The notes beneath the pieces are model-generated. The model searched no databases and was not told where the DNA came from. It saw only the letters and a program-made list of their open reading frames with translations. DNA of 64,000 bases from Cryptomeria japonica (Eukaryota > Streptophyta > Pinopsida > Cupressales > Cupressaceae), in NCBI RefSeq assembly GCF_030272615.1, contig NC_081410.1, positions 569,181,152 to 569,245,151 on the forward strand, given 5' to 3'. Shown piece after piece: positions 1-11,795 of the stretch. How positions within the stretch are numbered: position 1 is the stretch's first letter; each line of letters opens with the position of its first letter. A program made the translations under genes and the position numbers.

Positions 1-462
1 CATACTAGTATCCGCACACCAATAGGTGCCACACCTTTCTCTCTTGTTTATGGATCAGAAGTAATACTACCAATAGAAGTAGAGATACCTTCTCTATGAG
101 TATCATTAAAAGGTCTCATCCCAGATGAAGAACAACGAGTATCTAGACTGCAAGAGTTAGAATTGATCCATGAACAAAGACAAAATGCCTTTGATCATTT
201 AAAGGTATATTAGAAAAGAATGTGTCAGAGCTATAATCACAGGGTCAAACCATGAATCTTTCAAGTAGGAGAACTAGTAATAAAGGAAAATCCACGCAAC
301 CAGGCAGATCGAGACAAGAATGGAAAGTTTGAACCAAACTAGCTAGGTCCATTTGTGATCACAACAGTATTTGGATCAAGAGCATATCAACTATCAACAT
401 AGGATGGAGATCAGCTCAAGGAACGTATCAATAGCATGCATCTGAAGAAGTTTTATGTCTGA
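1..462 (+). pseudogene. Ty3/gypsy integrase C-terminal fragment (Tat-like)
   Basis: Reading frame 1 encodes the last part of a gypsy integrase. It opens with TPIGATPFSLVYGSE-like sequence, followed by LPIEVEIPSL, a region with NGKFEPN, and the tail INSMHLKKFYV before the stop at 460-462. These are the usual C-terminal integrase landmarks of plant Tat-lineage elements. The frame is broken by in-frame stops at 97-99, 211-213, 253-255, 340-342 and 400-402, so the copy is dead. The catalytic core lies to the left of the window. No frameshift is needed across the 154 codons, so decay has been by point change. Confidence 0.8.
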
Positions 463-1223
463 AAAAAACAAAATAACCAAAAGTAGTGGAAAAAGCAAAA
501 AAATCAAAAACAGTGAAAAAGCAGAAAATCCAAAAAAAAAATCAAATATGAGAAAAAGTGCAATAAAAATAGATGGTGAAAACCTGGCAAACATGTGCTA
601 TCTATCGGCTAGCTCTTCCATCTATTAGTTCATGCATCTTTCCTCTTGCTTGCATTCATTTTCCATCAGCATTGTTCATATCCATAATAAGGCTTTTGTA
701 CATACACAGGCATCGTAGCTGCTCTCTCACCATTGTTTGGATCATTGAGTATATCATAACGAATTTGTTTCTAGGCTTGGGCAGAACCCTGCACTTAGCT
801 AGGGGAAAACTTTTGATCATTTTGAGCTTAATCAAACAGGTAGAACAAATAGTTAGACAACTCTTATCAAGCGAAAACTGAGACATGTCCAACATTGAAC
901 ACGAGATCAAATTATCAACCATCACACTATCACAAAGTTAGTCTAAACGCATGGATGATATCTTTTGGATAATGATTTTAACATGATTGTTCAACTTTTA
1001 TTTGCTGTATTGATTTTTGCTATCATGATTTCTGAGTAACTCCAAGATATCTTTGACTAGAGGAACAATGAAGGAACATGATATTTTTCTAGTCTGCTAT
1101 ATGAAAATTGATCATTAATATGTGCAAATTTGTCTCAGGACATGATCATTGGAGTATCATCGAAGATATTTCCAATTTTTGTATTGAAATGATTAATACT
1201 ACCTATTTCATGCAAGGAACACT

Positions 1224-1350
1224 CAGGTTATCTCGCTTCAATTATACCTCGATGCTTGTGCTAACTTTCCATATCAAAATTCAGGAAAATAGTGCTCAGG
1301 TTATCATGGTTTAATTATACCATCAATGTTTGCACTCACTTCCCACATTT
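1224..1350 (+). repeat. Imperfect two-copy repeat, period about 73 bp
   Basis: Two diverged copies start at 1224 and 1297, each opening with CAGGTTATC, followed by AATTATACC and then an ACTTTCC/ACTTCCC block. It lies in the non-coding 3' region. Confidence 0.55.
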
Positions 1351-1648
1351 TAAAAAGCTCAATAATGACAAAAATGCAACAATCCAGTGACTGGTCCGAT
1401 CATAGCATTGCTCCTTTTATCCAAGGTTAAATCTATCATAGGAATCATCACAAGTGTATACGCAATCAGAATGATGATCATATCTCTCCAAATATTGTCA
1501 ACCAAGCAAAAATCTTATGCTACCCTCTCATCAGATCCAACATCAACATATCTAAATCTTACTAGAAATTGATATCAACAAACTGATAGTTCTTTATCGA
1601 ATCAATCTTATCAATTCTATCAATCAATCACATCTAAATAAATTTTCT

Positions 1649-1785
1649 CATGTCTTATACAGGATGTATCTTTCCTGAAACTAGATGTTTTGATCATGTC
1701 TTATACAGGATATATTGTTCCTGAAACCAGATGCTTTGATCATCTTTGTCTTATACAAGAGGTGTCATTCCTTAAACCAAACTGA
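1649..1785 (+). repeat. 46-bp tandem repeat, about three copies
   Basis: Copies begin at 1649, 1695 and 1741, exactly 46 bases apart. Each contains GTCTTATACA, then a CCTGAAAC-like block (CCTTAAAC in the third). The first two are close copies and the third is more diverged. Short arrays of this sort are common in 3' regions of large gypsy elements. Confidence 0.75.
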
Positions 1786-2327
1786 ATCTCAATCTTATCA
1801 ATCAAATCAAGCTTTATCAATAATGAAGAACCACATTACTGTAATTGTAGAACTCGCATTTTCATCAACCATAGTTGTAGACATCAAATCATTTCTCATC
1901 AGGACATCAATTTTGCAATCATCCAACCAAACTCCAAAAATCAATTATCTCAATTGATCTCCCAAGGGGGCATCATCATATCACAATTTATCAATCAAGA
2001 GCTGGGGCATCCTATTGAATCAATATCATCATCAAAACAAGATTATGCTTTTAATCAAAGTGTCATCACACCTCACTTCAAAGAGGGGAATAATGCATAC
2101 ACCAAGATAATCAATCAAATAAGCAATTATTTAATTAATCCCCCTTTCTAATTTAATTGAATTCACTAAGCAATTTGATTAAATTCCCCCTTTCATCTAC
2201 TTATTAATAAATCTAAGGATTTATTTAATAAGTTCGTTTCATAATTCCCTTTAATTAATTAATTCAAATTAATTAGTTCTGCCCATTAAATTCATTTCTT
2301 CTAAATCAGTGGGCCAAATGGGGAGAT

Positions 2328-3503
2328 TGTTGGCAATATGTTGGATTTGGTCAAGTGTTATCATTTATGTCAACACTCTATCTTAGGTGGACTTGGTGTT
2401 TATCTTGGTTTTGGCTATGATTCTAATCTGGTATGATCAGATCCTTGGTTTTGGTTTTGGATGGTTATATGCTTGTCATATTCAGTTGGTTCATGATTTG
2501 GTGCTATAGAAGCTATTGCTTATGTTCCTGGTTGGTATTTCTTGGTACCAGTTAGCTCTACCGGTTAGCGATATTTGATGATATGGTTTAGTGATTTTGG
2601 TCCAACTTATGGAAATGGTTTCTAACGTGTTGAAGTTGTATCTTGATTGTGTCCCAATTTTTTGGTGGCTTTGCATTGGTTGACGTACTGAAATGGTGGT
2701 CCTATTTGGACCCAGTTAGATATTTTGTGTTATTAGACTGAGGGTTTCTACCGGTTGGTGAAACGTGTTGGAGATTGGTCTTAGCGTGATTTCCGGTGGA
2801 TATAATTGTTTGGGAATTTGATTTAGGTCCATGCTATGTAATGTAAAACATTATATTGGTCCAGTGATATCATGTGATGTAAGTTTTGTAATTATGGGTT
2901 TAGAGTTTAGCCGACCTTATCATAAGGTTGATGATTTGTATTTATAGGTGAATTATTCATGTAATTTTGAGATCAATGGTATGGGATGTTATCAATGGTT
3001 ATGTTTGCATTATTAGAGGAAGGTTTATTTGGGAAAAAGTGATATATCATTCGGCATAAGGTTTTTGGTGTTGCAGGGAAAACATCTGTGCTTAATCGGA
3101 ACTGTATCAAGCATTCAGAGATGTTATTTTCTTAGTTCATTCTTTCTAGATTGTAGTCCAATGCTTTTGTAAGTTAGTGAGACTTCTCTTTTGTAATGAT
3201 AAGTGAGCTCTAGGCAGTTGGCCTGATTTCAAGTGCAATCCCCATTGTAATTAATTCACATACTACTGCAGAAGTATTATCTGATTGTGGGTAGGGTTTC
3301 CCACCATGGTTTTTCCCTTTATTAGGTTTTCCATGTCAAAATTTTTGGTGTTGTGTGTGTTGTGCTTTCATGTTTTATCTTTCATTATGTTGGTTTCCTT
3401 GTGCTCTGGTATAAAGGTTATAATTTGCAATAGTTCTGATTGTTGATAGAAAACGGATTCATCCCCCCTCTCAGTTTTCTCCTGGTATCAAATCTATCTA
3501 ACA
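2328..3503 (+). mobile_element. LTR (about 1.18 kb), probably a 3' LTR inserted in the Copia-1 5' LTR
   Basis: It starts TGTTGGCAATATG directly after the purine tract AAATGGGGAGAT and ends CTATCTAACA at 3503. Near the right end it has the module common to the LTRs here: a CCCACCATGGTTTTTCCC box around 3300 and a C-run plus CTCTCAG near 3466-3477. The sequence to its right (3504-3882) matches the end of a different LTR, so this LTR interrupts it. Only one end is in the window, so the TSD cannot be checked. The PPT on its left suggests a 3' LTR rather than a solo LTR. Confidence 0.7.
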
Positions 3504-3882
3504 ATTTTGGCATTGTGATTGAGCAGAGAATTGCGTTTAACCGAAACTATCATCAGGCACTTGGAGATGCTATTCTTTCAATTCATTCCTTTTGGATTGT
3601 AGTCTGAATCTTATTGTAAGTCAGTGAGACTTCCCTGAGGTTTGTATCCTTCTGGGTCATTATCTTTTGAGCAGTGAGCTCTAGGAAGTGTGCCTGAATG
3701 CATGTGCATTCCCCATTGTAACATTTTCACATACTACTGTAGAGTATCTTACTGTGGGTAGATTCCCACCATGGTTTTTCCCTTAACCAGTTTTTCCACA
3801 TTAAAATCTTGGTGTTATGTGTTGTGCTATCAAAACTAATTCACCCCCCTCTCTCAGTTTTCCTTCATTGTTGTTGCCAACA
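3504..3882 (+). mobile_element. Copia-1 5' LTR, surviving 3' end
   Basis: The segment ends TTGCCAACA immediately before a primer-binding site. It matches 31770-32066 plus 63163-63314 (for example ACTATCATCAGG, TTCTGGGTCATTATC and GAATGCATGTGCA), which I assign as the 3' LTR of the same element. The 5' part of this LTR must lie left of the window, displaced by the insertion that ends at 3503. It carries the CCACCATGGTTTTTCCC box and the poly-C/CTCTCAG motif close to its end. Confidence 0.7.
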
Positions 3883-3883
3883 A

Positions 3884-3897
3884 TTGGTATTAGAGCC
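3884..3897 (+). other. Primer-binding site of Copia-1 (initiator Met tRNA type)
   Basis: TTGGTATTAGAGCC follows the LTR end after one spacer base. It differs by one transition from the plant initiator-Met tRNA complement TTGGTATCAGAGCC and would have primed minus-strand synthesis. Confidence 0.9.
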
Positions 3898-3938
3898 AAA
3901 TCCTTTGGAAAAAGCTTAACCACTTGGGGAGATCCGGG

Positions 3939-4960
3939 ATGGTAATTAGAACTGGAAGTGTTATTTTTAAGAAGGAGAGTCTGAGATTTGATGGAAGTAA
4001 TTATGCTATATGGAAGAACCGAATGGAAGTTCACTTGAGATGTCTTGGAAAATATTACTAGAAGATTACAAAGAATGCCTATTCTGCTCATCCGAAGTGA
4101 TTTGTTACTGCTAATGAGATCAAGGAAACTAAACATAACATTACAGCGAAGGAAGCATTGTTGAGTGCCTTGATTGATTCATAGATGACAAATGTAATGG
4201 GATTTTAGACCGCACATGAGATATGGGAGAAGCTTGAGGCCCTGTATGAAGGAGATAAACAAGTCAATGTTGCTAAGTTGCAGAGTTTGAAAGGGAAATA
4301 TGAGATGCTGAATATGGGCGAAGATGAGAACATAAATACCTTTATGGCTAAAGTGAATGATCTTGTCCTAGGTATCAGATGTGTCAGTGGAACCCTTGAA
4401 GAAGATGAAATTGTTGCTAAGGTGCCGATATCATCATCTCCTTCTTACAAACATAAGGTAGCATCTATGGATGATATCTGGAGTGTGACTACAGTAACAA
4501 AAGATATGAAATAATTTTGCATTTGAGCTAAGAGAATTTGGTGAATCACATGGAAAGTCTAAGACAACATTTAGAGCATCTCTATCCAGAAAGTAGAAGT
4601 ATGATCTTGAAGAATGCAAAATATCTAGCTATGAAAGAGAGAAGAGAGATGGAAGATAAATAAAGAGAACTAGATGAGATTGAAGCATTGATTGCCTAGA
4701 GATTGCCTAAGGGAGTCATTAAGTATGATGGAAAATTGCCCTTGAAATGTTTCTCTTGCAATAAGGTAGAACATTTTGCTTCTAGGTGCCTGGAGAGAAT
4801 GGATAAGTATGATAGGCATGATAAATTTGACAAGCATGACATAAATGATAGATGTGAGAAGCATGTGAACTATGATAAGCCATACAAGTCTAACTAGAAG
4901 TATAGGAATCAGATTAACTGCTATTATGTTGTTGATGAAGGTATTACAGATGAAGAATTA
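3939..4960 (+). pseudogene. Copia-1 gag (broken)
   Basis: ATG at 3939 opens a copia Gag of the UBN2/DUF4219 type: residues such as FDGSNYAIWKNRMEVHLRCL near 3985-4050 and a WEKLEALYEGD block near 4230. Stops occur near 4060, 4100, 4183, 4209 and 4512, and the frame shifts between about 4560 and 4700. The zinc knuckle CFSCNKVEHFASRC (about 4749-4790) is in the second frame. Its usual Gly before His is Glu, a G-to-A type change. The protein would have formed the particle shell, but this copy is dead. Confidence 0.8.
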
Positions 4961-6365
4961 GAAAGAGATGAAGTTGTGTTTCTTTCCATTAAAGAAGATG
5001 GATCGGTGCCTGTTGATTCAACTAGTTGCACTATTAAGGAGAAAGATTTGGTTGCTAAAGTTGAGGAAAAAGATGAATGGGTGATTGACAGTGATTGTTC
5101 ACATCATATGACTGGTGATAAAAGCAAATTTGTGAGTATGGAAAGGTATGATGGTGGAATTTGGTGAGATTTGGAGATGACAAAGTCTATGTGATCTATG
5201 GTACAGGTTCTATTTCCTTTGATGGTAAGCGTAATATTGATGATGTTCTGTATGTTGAAGGTTTGAAGCATAATCTTTTAAGAGTTGGATAGCTGGTTGA
5301 CAAAGGTTATGATTTACAATTCTAGAATGGTAAATGCAAGATCCTAAATGCCTCTAGTATAAAGATTACATCTAGAACTAAGACTGAATATAATATTTCT
5401 CATTTGAATGCTCGTGAGAAAAGTTACTTGATTGCTCAGATTGATGAAAGTTGGTTGTGGTATAGTAGAATGTGTCATGTTAATTTTGATTCAATGATTA
5501 AGATCAGTTCTACTCAAGCTGATAGAGATCTACCTAAGATTGTTAAGCCTTCTCATCTGGTATGTAAGGAATGTTAATTAGGTAAGCAAACAAGAATTTC
5601 TTTCAAGAGAAAACAATATACATCTGATGGATTGCTAGATCTTGTGCATACTGACCTATGTAGACCTACAAATATTAGAAGTGTGTAGGGAGACAAATAT
5701 TTTATGTTGCTAATCAATGATTATTCTAGGATGATGTGGTTTGTCTTTTTGAAGGAGAAATATAAAGCATTAGACAAATTCAATATATTCAAAGCAAATA
5801 ATGAGACTGACTCTGGATTAAGGGTGAAATGTTTGAAATTTGACAAGGGAGGAGAATTTTTGTTTTGGTGAGTTTGATTCATTATGTGAGAAGTATGGGA
5901 TTAGAAGACAATTATCTACTCCCGGAACCCCTCAGCAGAATGGAGTTATTGAAAGTAAGAAGAGGATTGTTTTTATGGTGCAAGGACTATGTTGATTGAA
6001 GGAAATGTTCTGAAGATCTATTGGAGAGAAGCTACTAGGACTGTTGTTTACACATTTAACTGAGTTCATATTAAAGGTGATACCTGTAATACTCTTTATG
6101 AGCTATGGTTTGGTCATGTTCCTATTATGAAATATTTCAAAATATTTGGTAGTAAATGTTATATCAAGAGAGATGACGACATGGGAAAGTTTGACACAAG
6201 AAGTGATGAAGGAATTTTCTTGGGATATTCAACAAAGAGTAAAGCCTAGCGGTCCTACAATAAGAGATTGAGAAAGATAGTGGAAAGTGCAAATGTGAAG
6301 GTGGATGAGAACCTTGGAAAAGAAATCGGAGCTTACAGATATGATGATGATCAACATGTTGTTCT
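4961..6365 (+). pseudogene. Copia-1 protease and integrase region (broken, interrupted)
   Basis: A retropepsin motif, WVIDSDCSHHMTG (about 5077-5115), departs from the usual DSGCS. A GAG-pre-integrase block (LWYSRMCHVNFDS, then VCKEC) follows at 5455-5575. The integrase core has HTDLC near 5650, DYSRMMW near 5720 and KGGEF near 5850. A frameshift at about 5862 precedes TPQQNGVIES (about 5925-5955). After YWREA and a KCYIKRDDD region the frame runs into the family L solo LTR at 6366. It resumes with RT at 21843. Multiple stops and shifts make it non-functional. Confidence 0.85.
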
Positions 6366-7170
6366 TGTTGGCATTTTGATGTTGTTTAGTTGTGATTGTC
6401 ATTGATGGACACACACTTATTTTTTATATGAGTTATTCTCAACCCATACTATGTGATGTATTGTTGAAACCGATATTGTATGCCATTGTATGCATAGTCT
6501 TTGTTCATTAAAGACTATCGGTGTTTGGAGAAGGAGCTTACCGGTCAAAGCAGTATGAGGACTTCAAGCGGTACAAGGACCCCAAGCGGCACCCAATATT
6601 TTTAAGATCGAAATACTATGTTCCAATTTACCAGTCTTTGTTTGCAAACCGGTAATCCGTATACTATGTTTTATTAACCGAGAAACTTATAAAGTGTGAT
6701 GAGTTATCATCCACCAACACCATTGTGTTGATTTTGTGTTGTGTTACACATTGTGTCTAGATGTACTATACCTAGGAAATTGTAGTCTAATCTCATTGGA
6801 CTCACATGAAATCATATCCCTATATGAGGACATCATGTCTAGGGTTTTATGTGTGTGTGAAGGGTTGGGTAAGGAGATTAGGTTTTCAGAAAAAGGTATC
6901 TTGCAACAGAGATTGATAAAAAGATTGATGTAATGTTGCAATATGTTAACAGAGAGAAATCAAGGATCTAACTAAGTATTTTGTGCTACTTTCTAGATTA
7001 CTTACTTGTTGATTACTAATCTCTTCAACAAGTCAGAAACCCTTAACTAGGTAGGCTTAGTTAGGCTTTTTCTAAATCCTCTAGCAAGGTGGTTCACAGT
7101 TGTGGATGTAAAATCCTTTAACAGGGTAGTCTTTAACAGGACTTATCTCCTAACATAGATCAGGATTCCT
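6366..7170 (+). mobile_element. Family L solo LTR, left part
   Basis: TGTTGGCATTTTGATG at 6366 matches the LTR start of element N (10596 and 17203). The match continues through the GTCATTGATGGACACACAC block to GGATTCCT at 7170, where element M interrupts. The remainder resumes at 21539-21837. The joined LTR is about 1.1 kb, like the N LTRs, with no internal region, so it is a solo LTR. The flanks are gttct (6361-6365) and attct (21838-21842), a 5-bp TSD with one mismatch, inside the Copia-1 polyprotein. Confidence 0.85.
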
Positions 7171-7967
7171 TGTTAGGATTAATTACAGTCCCAAAGATAG
7201 TGAGGGGGGGGGGGGGGGTGAATCAGTATCTAATCGGTTAACAAAATATTTAACCTTATTAAGTATTTTGCATTCCAAAATAGTGTATCGGTAAACAAGA
7301 ACTAATGCAGTAAATAGGAACAATAAAGACAGCATAGAAAACACACCATAACACAAGATGTTTAACAAGAAAACTCAGTGTGGGAAAAACCTCGGTGGGA
7401 TTTGTGACCCACAATATTCACTCACTGGCCAATGAATGGATATTACTTACAAGAGGGGCCTACACATGCAGGAAGGCCAACTACCTAGAGCTCACTACTC
7501 AATCTCTGAAAAGGAAGTCTCACGGACTTACAAAATGGATTATGAAAATCCAATATAATGTACTGCTATAATTCAGCATCCGCTATGCCATGTTCAGTAC
7601 TGGTTTAATCTCATACTATAATCATAAACCTTATACAAAATCTTCCTTAATATTCACTCATCACTTCGACCATCATATGTCCATCCATCATCTATCATGT
7701 TAAAATGATTTACAAGAACTCATACATATATGATTCTATTACAATATGCCATGTCAGCTTTACAAAAGATATTTACAATTAAATACAATAAACAAAAGTT
7801 TATTCCTGTTGGCTGGAGTGTCAATATACATTGTTGTCGCTGTCGGTGAAGTGTCTGTCGGTGTCGATGCCTGCTAGTGTCAGTTCCTGAAGGTATCCAC
7901 AAGGTTGTCGGTTAGTTGCCATCAATGACAACACCATCATTTCTCATTAGAGTCTAGAATGCCAACA
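7171..7967 (-). mobile_element. Element M 3' LTR
   Basis: On the minus strand it begins TGTTGGCATTCTAGACTC right after a PPT and ends TAATCCTAACA. It matches 20759-21533 along its length, including the TCAGTATCTAA..GGTTAACAAAATATTT block. A G homopolymer at about 7202-7217 (C-run on the coding strand) is longer than the seven-base run in the 5' LTR. Confidence 0.85.
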
Positions 7968-7980
7968 ATCTCCCCCTTTG
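7968..7980 (-). other. Element M polypurine tract
   Basis: The minus strand reads CAAAGGGGGAGAT and abuts the 3' LTR start. Just upstream on that strand is GTTGCCATCAATGC. Two more G-rich tracts of the same kind lie upstream at about 8055-8068 and 8113-8122. This is the second-strand primer site. Confidence 0.85.
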
Positions 7981-8129
7981 GCATTGATGGCAACACTCAT
8001 GAGAAAAATCCAAAAATCTGTTTCCAAACATGAAGTCCAAAAAGTTACCAAAAATGTGTGCTCCCCCTGAGCAGATGATCTCTTCTGGATAGTCATTTTT
8101 CTCTATCTACTACTCCCCCTTTGACATCA

Positions 8130-10595
8130 ATGACAAAGGTTGTCAAAAATTGTCAAATAAGTGCAAAATTTTACCTTGAAGTTTGTAACTAGTTGGTTAC
8201 AATCTGAAATAGGTCAGCCAAAACCAAGTTTAAACTTTGTATGAATCTGTTGATGTCCTTTCTTGGTTGCCTCAACTCTTTGGATTGTACCATTGAGATG
8301 ATTCATATGCTCCTCCAGTGACTTTTTCCTTTGAATTAATGCCTCAGAGATCTCTTTCCTCAAAGAGATAAGGTTGTCTAGTTTAGGACTGAGTTTTTGC
8401 TTAAGCTCTCTGGCATTTGCCTAGATCCTTTCTTTCTCTTTCTCTAATTTATCCATCTTCTCCTCAAATCCTTCTATCTATTGCTCAATAACTGATATAG
8501 GTTTAGATGAACCAATGATATTATCAGCTATATCATCTATCTCCTTTTGTACTATGCTTATTTTCTTTTCAATATCTTGTGTTAACAGATCTGGCTTGCA
8601 TGTGTCCCTATATAGTTCCTTGTATTCCAAAGTTGTTTTATTCAGTGCCTGTAAAAGTGTGTTAATGTGTTCCATGCACTTCTTTATTGTTTCCTCAAAG
8701 AATTTTTCTTTTTCCTTTTCCATTTTCTCTTTGAATGTTTCCTAAAATATTTCTAGAAATGAATTTAGACAATGTGTCTAACTGTCTTAAAGAATCCTTT
8801 ATTTGATCTAAATTGCATTTTGGTGCAATGATCTTAAGAATAGGAATAGTGTCATCAATTGCCTTATAGGACAATGCATTACAATCCGTTATCTTCTTTA
8901 TTGAGTCCAGAATTACTTCAGTCACATTTATAGTTCGCTCAGTGAACTACCAGATGTCTAACCAACTGCTTTTACTATCTGAGTGCTTGCAGTACTAGTA
9001 GCCAATTTGCTTGAATCAACCTCCGGTGGATCAGTCTAAGTTTGGATTTCAACTAGCAATGGTTTAGGCTTCTCAGTGATTACCATTTGTACTCTCTCAA
9101 TGTGTACCCATGTATCTAACAATTTCTCTGATGGTTTCTTTGTATTATCTACTCTTGGTATCTCGGTGTTATCCACTGTCGGTATCTTTGTCTCTGTTAG
9201 TTTTATTGTGCCAACATCTATATTACCAGTAATTGTTCTGTTGTCCAAAGGTTTCTCTATATGTATTGTTTCCTCTGTTTTCTCTACTTGTATCCAACCT
9301 CAATATTTTTTGTCGATTTCTCAATGTTTTTAGTGTTAGCAATATTGTTTTTTACCTTAGTGCTATCCTTGTCCACTACTATGTTCACTTCCTGAGTATC
9401 AATTTTCATGGTGAACAAAATTTCTAACTCGAGGTTAGTATCCTCATGTGTTGTGTTAGCATTTTCAGTAGTCGGTATGTTATCAGTCTGTACCGGTGAA
9501 GTAACCAAAGGTGGTGGTAGGTTGTCAGTTACTTTTATATTTGGTAATCCACCAACTTTACCTTTTCCTTTGTCTCTGTCCTTTTGATAAACCTTGAAAG
9601 TTTTCTTAGGTATGTTCAACTCTTCCTATTTTTCCTTCTTTACAAAAAAGATATCCCACTTGTCTGTTGTTTCCTCTGCAATTTCATTGACTCTACTAGC
9701 CATTAGGCTCACATGTCGGTGTCCACTTGCAAAAACTGATCTTTTAGCTTGACTAATTAGTTCATCAATTTCCTCTACAGAGTTAACCGAATGTACAACT
9801 AGTAGTTTTTCAATTTTAAGTTTCTTATCTAGCTCCATAACTGCAATCCTCTTAGCATCTAACCTTTTTTACAATTCATTAGGTAAATTATCTACAACTT
9901 CTATTAACACTTTCTTGTAAATGTCAAGATGTAGAATAATGTTGTTCTCAATAATTTCCTTTTCTGGATTAGTGAATGTATTATACAGTTTGCTAACATT
10001 TGATAGATTCTCGTCATCAGTGATTTCACTCAATACGTTATCAAGAGGTGGTATAACCTATTGTTGTTTCTTCTTAGGTGTCAACTTCTTTGTTGGTGAT
10101 CTCACTGCCTATTGCTTCTACCTTGGTGTCCTTGTTTTCTTGGGTGGAGGAGAGGGTACTAGTGAAGTTTTTCTCTTCCTATCAACTCCCTTAAACTCTA
10201 TAGGTATCTCACTATCAGATGATGTACCTACCAGTGAGATATGTGCCTCTGGTTGTATCCTTCTAGATCACTTTCCTTTATTCCAATTATGTTCATGATG
10301 TTTTCTTTTATTTCCTTTACTTGTTTAGATGCACTCCTTATGTACTTTTCTCTTCTCTTTCTTTGTTTCAATGCTTGTACACCACTTTCTATTATTTCTG
10401 CACTACCAAACAACCTTTTCTTCTGGTTCTCTAGGTGCCTCTAATAGGTTTTTAGCATAAGTTTCAATAATGTTTGCATTTGCCTCATACCCCATTTCAA
10501 TTACCCATACAATTCTAGGAAGAACTGCCTGCATCCAAATTTCATCCCTTTTAATCACAAAACATATTTCCTCATTGTACTTATCCACTACACTC
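8130..10595 (-). pseudogene. Element M ORF2, C-terminal two-thirds
   Basis: This is the continuation of the frame cut by N; removing N plus one TSD restores the same frame. The first part (10588-10403) has YNEEICFVIKRD and a MGYEANANI block, matching N (KYEDDICFTIKVD, MGYEVMYD) and, more loosely, B. Lysine/glutamate- and proline-rich low-complexity sequence and putative coiled coils follow. The tail near 8630-8530 (YKELYRDTCKPDLLTQDI) matches B near 28600-28670 (YTNIYRVCCNIDFLTINL). Frameshifts near 10410, 9270 and 8950 and several stops inactivate it. The C-terminal limit is approximate. Function is unknown. Confidence 0.65.
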
Positions 10596-11745
10596 TGTTG
10601 GCATTTTTTATGTTTATGTTGTGATTGTCATTGATGGACACACACTTGCATTGAGATCCCCTTTATATGTATGAGTTAGAGCACAACCGATATTTGTTCC
10701 AACCGAAATTTTGTATTATAGTCTTTAGACTATTGGTGTTTTGCAGAATGTGTTTCCCGGTCTGAAATGGCATGTTGACCCCAAACGGTTCGTGGATCCC
10801 AAGCAGTACGAGGAATTAAAGTGACATAACACATTTTTACCAGTCTTCACTTTTAACAAATTGGCAACTGGTATATTGTATGAACCAGTAATACTTTGTG
10901 ATGAGTTACCAACCGACATTTTGTGATGAGTTACCATCCACCGATTGTTTGATGGTGCCGACACTTTAACGGTGCTTTTTGTGTCATGTTACCAAGTATG
11001 TCCAGGTTCATTGAACCTAGGAAATTGTAATGTAATCCTATTGGACTGACATGAAACCAGATTCCTTTATAAGGACATCATGTCTAGGGTTTTAGGTTGT
11101 TGTTGTGGCTATATCAAAAGTTTATATTGTTGCTAGGGTTTAAGGTGGTTGAGGAGTTGGAGAGAATATGAATGTGTAGAAGACTAAAGTAATGCTGGAA
11201 TGCATTAGTAACGAGCTATCAAGGATCTAACCGAGTAGTCTGTGCTGTTAGCTAGATCAAAGACTTGTTGATTACTCACATCTTTGACAAGTCTGTAGCC
11301 CTTAACCAGGTAGGCCCAAAAGCCTTTTGTAAATCCTCTAACAAGTTGGTTCACATCTGTGGATCTAAAATCCTCTAGCAAGGTAGTCTTTAATCGGACT
11401 TATCTCCTAACAGAGATTGAGATTCCTAACAAGATCTATTCTGGTAAAGAACATTGTAGGACCTTAACTGGTCTGACCTTAACCAGTCTGGTTCCTATTC
11501 TACAGATAGTTATTTATGAGTTCCATCTCACCGTGGTTTTTCCCATTTGGGTTTCCACATCAAAATCTCTTGTGTTATGGTGTTTTTGCTTCTATGGGTG
11601 AATGCATTATTAGCTATTTGGTTTGCATGTGTGTTAATCGGTTTGTCTGCTAAACTATTTTATTCGTTTACTGTTAGTCTTGCAAAGTGTTTAAGTGCAG
11701 ATATTTTTGGCATACTAATTCACCCCCCCCTCTTAGTATTCATCA
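10596..11745 (+). mobile_element. Element N 5' LTR
   Basis: It runs from TGTTGGCATTTTTTATG to TATTCATCA. It closely matches 17203-18320, with an extra segment of roughly 15-20 bases near 10790 and a duplicated GGTCTGACCTTAACC block near 11465. A TATA-like TTTATAAGG is at 11066-11074. A CACCGTGGTTTTTCCC box (about 11530) and a C-run plus TCTTAG lie close to the right end. Confidence 0.92.
11066..11074 (+). promoter_or_regulatory. Probable TATA box of the N 5' LTR
   Basis: TTTATAAGG lies about 470 bases into the LTR, is conserved in the 3' LTR near 17656, and precedes the conserved right half of the LTR. The position fits a U3/R boundary shortly downstream. It is inferred from sequence alone. 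Confidence 0.45.
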
Positions 11746-11746
11746 A

Positions 11747-11760
11747 TTGTTATTAGAGCC
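11747..11760 (+). other. Element N primer-binding site
   Basis: TTGTTATTAGAGCC follows the LTR after one base. It matches the initiator-Met tRNA complement except for two changes. The same site type is used by M, B and all copia elements here. Confidence 0.85.
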
Positions 11761-11795
11761 TACCTTTCTATAAGTTTAACCACTTGGAAAGAGAT

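Larger units (their letters stand above)
463..2327 (+). other. Non-coding 3' region between gypsy polyprotein and LTR
   Basis: I see no coding frame that resembles a protein family. The first 120 bases after the gypsy stop are very A-rich. The rest is AT-rich with two short imperfect tandem arrays (1224-1350 and 1649-1785) and a CCAAGGGGGCATCATC tract near 1960. It may be the 3' untranslated region, possibly with part of an LTR, of the gypsy element at 1-462. A purine tract, AAATGGGGAGAT (2316-2327), directly precedes the next LTR. I could not place a gypsy LTR boundary inside it. Confidence 0.5.

Noticed and set aside
7202-7217. Long G/C homopolymers (also near 24282-24296 and 33258-33272) as special structures
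   Set aside because: Each corresponds to the C-run that precedes CTCT(C/T)AG near the end of these LTRs, lengthened by slippage.
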